The notes below the pieces were generated by a model. That model was given only the letters and a program-made list of their open reading frames with translations. It made no database searches and was not told the origin of the DNA. Shown piece after piece: positions 61,541-64,000 of a DNA stretch of 64,000 nt. The position numbers and the translations under genes were made by a program. Source of the stretch: DASWJZ01 sp963846475 (lineage in GTDB: Bacteria > Pseudomonadota > Alphaproteobacteria > Rhizobiales > Afifellaceae); the NCBI GenBank assembly GCA_963846475.1, contig CAWJVZ010000004.1, positions 3,534,001-3,598,000 of the forward strand. Reading direction: 5' to 3'. Positions within the stretch are counted from its first letter, which is position 1, and every line of letters begins with the position of its first letter.

Positions 61541-63037
61541 ATGGACATCCGCAAGGCCGCCATCGTCGGCGGCGGCGTCATCGGCGGCGGTTGGGCGGCG
61601 CGGCTCGTGCAGAACGGCATCGACGTCGCGGTTCACGACCCCGACCCTGAAGCGGAGCGCAAGATCGGCGAGGTGATGGCGCTCGCCGACCGCGCCTTCG
61701 CCAAGCTCACCAACGCCCCGCCGGGGCCGCGCGGAAGCCTGACCTTCGCGCCTTCGGTCGAGGACGCCGTCCGCGGCGCTGATTTCGTCCAGGAAAGCGC
61801 GCCGGAGCGGCTCCCGCTGAAGCAAAAGCTGTTTTGCGAGATCGACCGCCACGCGCCGCCCGCCGCGCTGATCGGCTCGTCCACCTCCGGCCTTCTGCCG
61901 AGCGACCTGCAGGCGGAGATGCGGCGCCCGGAGCGCCTCGTCGTCGCCCATCCCTTCAACCCCGTCTACCTGCTGCCGCTGGTCGAGATCGTCGCCGGCC
62001 GGCGCACCTCCCCCGAGACGGTGGAGCGCGCCAAAAGCTTCTACCAAAGCATCGGCATGAAGCCGCTGGTCGTCCGCAAGGAGATCGACGCCTTCGTCGG
62101 CGACCGCCTGCTGGAGGCGTTCTGGCGCGAGGCGCTGTGGCTCGTCCACGACGACGTCGCCACGGCCGAGGAGATCGACGACGTCGTCCGCTATTCCTTC
62201 GGGCTGCGCTGGGCGCAGATGGGCACTTTCATGGTCTATCGCATCGCCGGCGGCGAGGCCGGCATGCGCCACTTCATGAGCCAGTTCGGCCCGGCGCTCC
62301 GCTGGCCGTGGACGAAGCTCATGGACGTGCCGGAGCTTTCCGACGCGCTGGTGGAAAAAATCGTGGCGCAGTCCGACGCGCAAGCCGGCGCCTATTCAAT
62401 TCGCCAGCTGGAAACAATCCGCGACGACAATCTCGTCGCCATCCTGCAGGCGCTCCGCGCCCAGAATGGCGGCCGCGGCTGGGGCGCCGGCGCGCTGCTG
62501 GCGGAATACGAGGACCGGCTCTTTGCGGCGGCGCATGCCGATGCCGCCGCCCGCCCCCACGCTCTTTCGCAGCCGCTCCGCCTCGTCGAGCGCCGCGTGC
62601 CGGCCGACTGGACCGACTACAATGGCCACATGACGGAAAGCCGCTACCTGCAGATTTTTGGCGATTCTTCCGACGCGCTCCTCCTCTTCCTCGGCGTCGA
62701 CCAGAAATATCGCGAGCGCGGCTTCTCCTATTTTTCCGTCGAGACGCACCTCATCCACAAGCGCGAGGTCCGCGCTTTGGAGCCGGTCCACACGACGACG
62801 CAGCTGCTCGCCGCCGATGGAAAGCGCCTGCACCTCTTCCACGCGCTCTTCCACACCCCGACCGGCGAGCTTCTGGCCACCGCCGAGCAGATGCTCCTGC
62901 ACGTCGACACCAGGGCGCAAAAGGCCTGCGCGGCGGAAGGAACGGTGGCGGCGAACGTCCGCGAGCTGGCCGACGCCCACGCCGCCCTGCCGCGCCCGGC
63001 GGAGGCGGGGCGAGCGGTCGGCGAGAAGCGGCGCTAG
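61541..63037 (+). CDS. Carnitine 3-dehydrogenase fused to betainyl-CoA thioesterase
   Basis: 498 residues. Residues 1-320 are a 3-hydroxyacyl-CoA dehydrogenase-type carnitine dehydrogenase: Rossmann motif AIVGGGVIGGGWAARLV, LIGSSTSGLLPSDLQAEM and VVAHPFNPVYLLPLVEIV. From about 350 a hotdog thioesterase begins (DWTDYNGHMTESRYLQIFGD), followed by VETHLIHKREVRAL. The same fusion is known from carnitine breakdown in Sinorhizobium: the dehydrogenase makes 3-dehydrocarnitine, BKACE (gene upstream) cuts it, and the thioesterase frees glycine betaine. It ends 16 bp before a long palindrome. Confidence 0.88.
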   Translation: MDIRKAAIVGGGVIGGGWAARLVQNGIDVAVHDPDPEAERKIGEVMALADRAFAKLTNAPPGPRGSLTFAPSVEDAVRGADFVQESAPERLPLKQKLFCEIDRHAPPAALIGSSTSGLLPSDLQAEMRRPERLVVAHPFNPVYLLPLVEIVAGRRTSPETVERAKSFYQSIGMKPLVVRKEIDAFVGDRLLEAFWREALWLVHDDVATAEEIDDVVRYSFGLRWAQMGTFMVYRIAGGEAGMRHFMSQFGPALRWPWTKLMDVPELSDALVEKIVAQSDAQAGAYSIRQLETIRDDNLVAILQALRAQNGGRGWGAGALLAEYEDRLFAAAHADAAARPHALSQPLRLVERRVPADWTDYNGHMTESRYLQIFGDSSDALLLFLGVDQKYRERGFSYFSVETHLIHKREVRALEPVHTTTQLLAADGKRLHLFHALFHTPTGELLATAEQMLLHVDTRAQKACAAEGTVAANVRELADAHAALPRPAEAGRAVGEKRR

Positions 63038-63052
63038 GCCCCCCGCGGTCCC

Positions 63053-63180
63053 CCCTCTCCCCTTGCGGGCCTGTTGCGAAATAGAACAAGGTTCTCGTTT
63101 CGATTCCGAGGAGTTCCTTTCGGATTCGGAAATGTTCCTTCGGATTCTGAATTTCGCAACAGTCCCGCAAGGGGAGAGGG
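63053..63180. repeat. 128 bp palindrome with 30 bp arms
   Basis: 63053-63082 and 63151-63180 are inverted copies with one mismatch in 30 bases (both start with CCCTCTCCCCTTGCGGG in the same reading). The 68 bp between them contains an inner hairpin (AGAACAAGGTTCT). It lies between two genes that end towards each other, the carnitine fusion and hsp20. It could form a strong RNA hairpin or be a MITE-like element; copies elsewhere cannot be checked here. Confidence 0.85.
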
Positions 63181-63193
63181 CGCGCATCCCCCC

Positions 63194-63592
63194 TCACCCC
63201 ACCTTGATCCGCCGCGGCTTCGCCTTCTCCGCCTTGGGCAGCGTCAGCGAGATCACCCCGTCCTGCATCTCCGCGGAAATTTTGGCCTGGTCGACCTGGT
63301 TCGACAGCCGAAAACTCCGCCGGTAGGGCCCGACATTGTATTCGCTGTAGAGCGGCCGCATCCCCTCGTATTTCGAAAAGTCGATCCGCCCCTCGACGGT
63401 GAGCACGCCCTCCTCGACGTTGATGTCGACGTTATCCTTGCTCACCCCCGGCATCTCCAGGACGACGTTGAGCGCCTCCTCCGTCTCAAAAATGTCGGCG
63501 CTCGGCATGAAGGCGCGCGTCGGTCGCGTCGATTCCTCGCCCTTGTCGACCTCGCGCTTCCGCTGCACCTGCAGTTCCTGCGATTCGGCCAT
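63194..63592 (-). CDS. Hsp20/alpha-crystallin small heat shock protein (first)
   Basis: 132 residues. The alpha-crystallin domain runs from FETEEALNVVLEMPGVSKDN through EGVLTVEGRID to ISAEMQDGVISLTLPKAEKA, with the conserved GV/L(S/T) turn. The C terminus ends in the basic PRRIKVG, in place of the usual IxI. Such proteins hold unfolded proteins. It follows the second Hsp20 gene by 10 bp on the same strand. Confidence 0.92.
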   Translation of the reverse strand: MAESQELQVQRKREVDKGEESTRPTRAFMPSADIFETEEALNVVLEMPGVSKDNVDINVEEGVLTVEGRIDFSKYEGMRPLYSEYNVGPYRRSFRLSNQVDQAKISAEMQDGVISLTLPKAEKAKPRRIKVG

Positions 63593-63602
63593 TTTTCCCT
63601 CC

Positions 63603-63977
63603 TCAGCTGACCCGGATGTTCTTGGGCTTGTCGCGCTCCGAGCGCGGGATGAACAGCGCCAGCAGGCCGTCGTTGTATTCGGCCTTGATGCCGTCCGGGT
63701 CGATCTGCATCGGCACGGTGAGCGTGCGGTCGAACGACCCCCACAGCCGCTCGCGCCGGTGCGCGCTGCCCTTCTCGGGGGTGGACACCTTCTTCTGCCC
63801 GGCGATGCGGATCGTGTTGTCCTTGGCTTGGATGTTCAGCTCGTTGCGGTCGACGCCCGGCAGCTCGATGATCGCCTTTAGATCGCCAGATTCTGGAACA
63901 ACTTGACCATCCCTTTCTGTCCAGGGCGAGCTAAAGATGGTGGCCACTTCGGTTTCTAAGTCTGTCTTAAGGCCCAT
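63603..63977 (-). CDS. Hsp20/alpha-crystallin small heat shock protein (second)
   Basis: 124 residues. KAIIELPGVDRNELNIQAKD and IDPDGIKAEYNDGLLALFIP form the alpha-crystallin domain. The N-terminal arm (MGLKTDLETEVATIFSSPWT) is short. C terminus ends KPKNIRVS. The pair is probably transcribed together from a promoter outside the window. Different sequence of the two suggests hetero-oligomers, which is inference. Confidence 0.92.
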   Translation of the reverse strand: MGLKTDLETEVATIFSSPWTERDGQVVPESGDLKAIIELPGVDRNELNIQAKDNTIRIAGQKKVSTPEKGSAHRRERLWGSFDRTLTVPMQIDPDGIKAEYNDGLLALFIPRSERDKPKNIRVS

Positions 63978-64000
63978 GGCATGCTCACCGATCAGGAAGC

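Noticed and set aside
63053..63180. CRISPR-like array in the palindrome region
   Set aside because: Only one inverted pair is present; there are no regularly spaced direct repeats with spacers.

Overview
The window looks like chromosome of a GC-rich alphaproteobacterium, most likely of the order Hyphomicrobiales (Rhizobiales); I cannot name a genus. The signs are a tRNA-His with A73 and no encoded G-1, a perfect Irr (ICE-type) operator, and rhizobial families such as BA14K, DUF2865, DUF6894 and an Omp25-like barrel. A LysR gene also sits beside trxB. Nearly everything reads as core or housekeeping DNA, with a few accessory insertions.

Layout. 1-8.7 kb: a cut-off MarR gene with a palindromic operator, a branched-chain aminotransferase, pgsA-moaD-moaE, DUF6894 and PilZ proteins, an odd tRNA-Asp, small secreted proteins, an ankyrin-cytochrome c fusion, an asparagine-synthase-like protein and a methyltransferase. 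8.9-14.3 kb: a folM-like/folB/uvrC operon with a frameshifted folB and a uvrC that seems to start on CTG. It is followed by an Omp25-like porin, a HigA-like regulator, a relic of the porin 3' end, and a Kazal-type inhibitor. 14.6-21.1 kb: acyl-CoA ligase and enoyl-CoA hydratase, then an iron(III) binding protein and a frameshifted permease under an Irr box, then a class III cyclase. 21.2-31 kb: a PolX-type polymerase with PHP domain, a barstar-like protein, a potADBC-like polyamine transporter, a two-gene unit of unknown role, and an FAD amine oxidoreductase.

31-44.4 kb: a TPR-M48 protease operon, a membrane-anchored TIR protein with a duplicated unknown domain (the best candidate for new biology here), an EamA transporter, an amidohydrolase broken by one TAA, tRNA-His, a GST and several secreted proteins of unknown function. 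44.7-56.4 kb: an EF-G paralogue, an STN-domain protein, a cytochrome b561/molybdopterin oxidoreductase pair, a Phd/VapC toxin-antitoxin pair, LysR-trxB, two related 2OG-Fe(II) oxygenases around a DUF2865 protein, and an ELM1-like protein. 56.8-64 kb: a GAF-GGEEF-PilZ diguanylate cyclase, BA14K, rlmJ, a TPR protein, a carnitine-degradation pair (BKACE plus carnitine dehydrogenase-thioesterase fusion), a long palindrome and two Hsp20 chaperones.

Two dispersed intergenic repeat families each occur twice. Several genes (folB, the iron permease, the Kazal gene, the amidohydrolase) are each broken by one base change or indel. Some of these may be sequence errors, so the reads should be checked before calling real gene loss.
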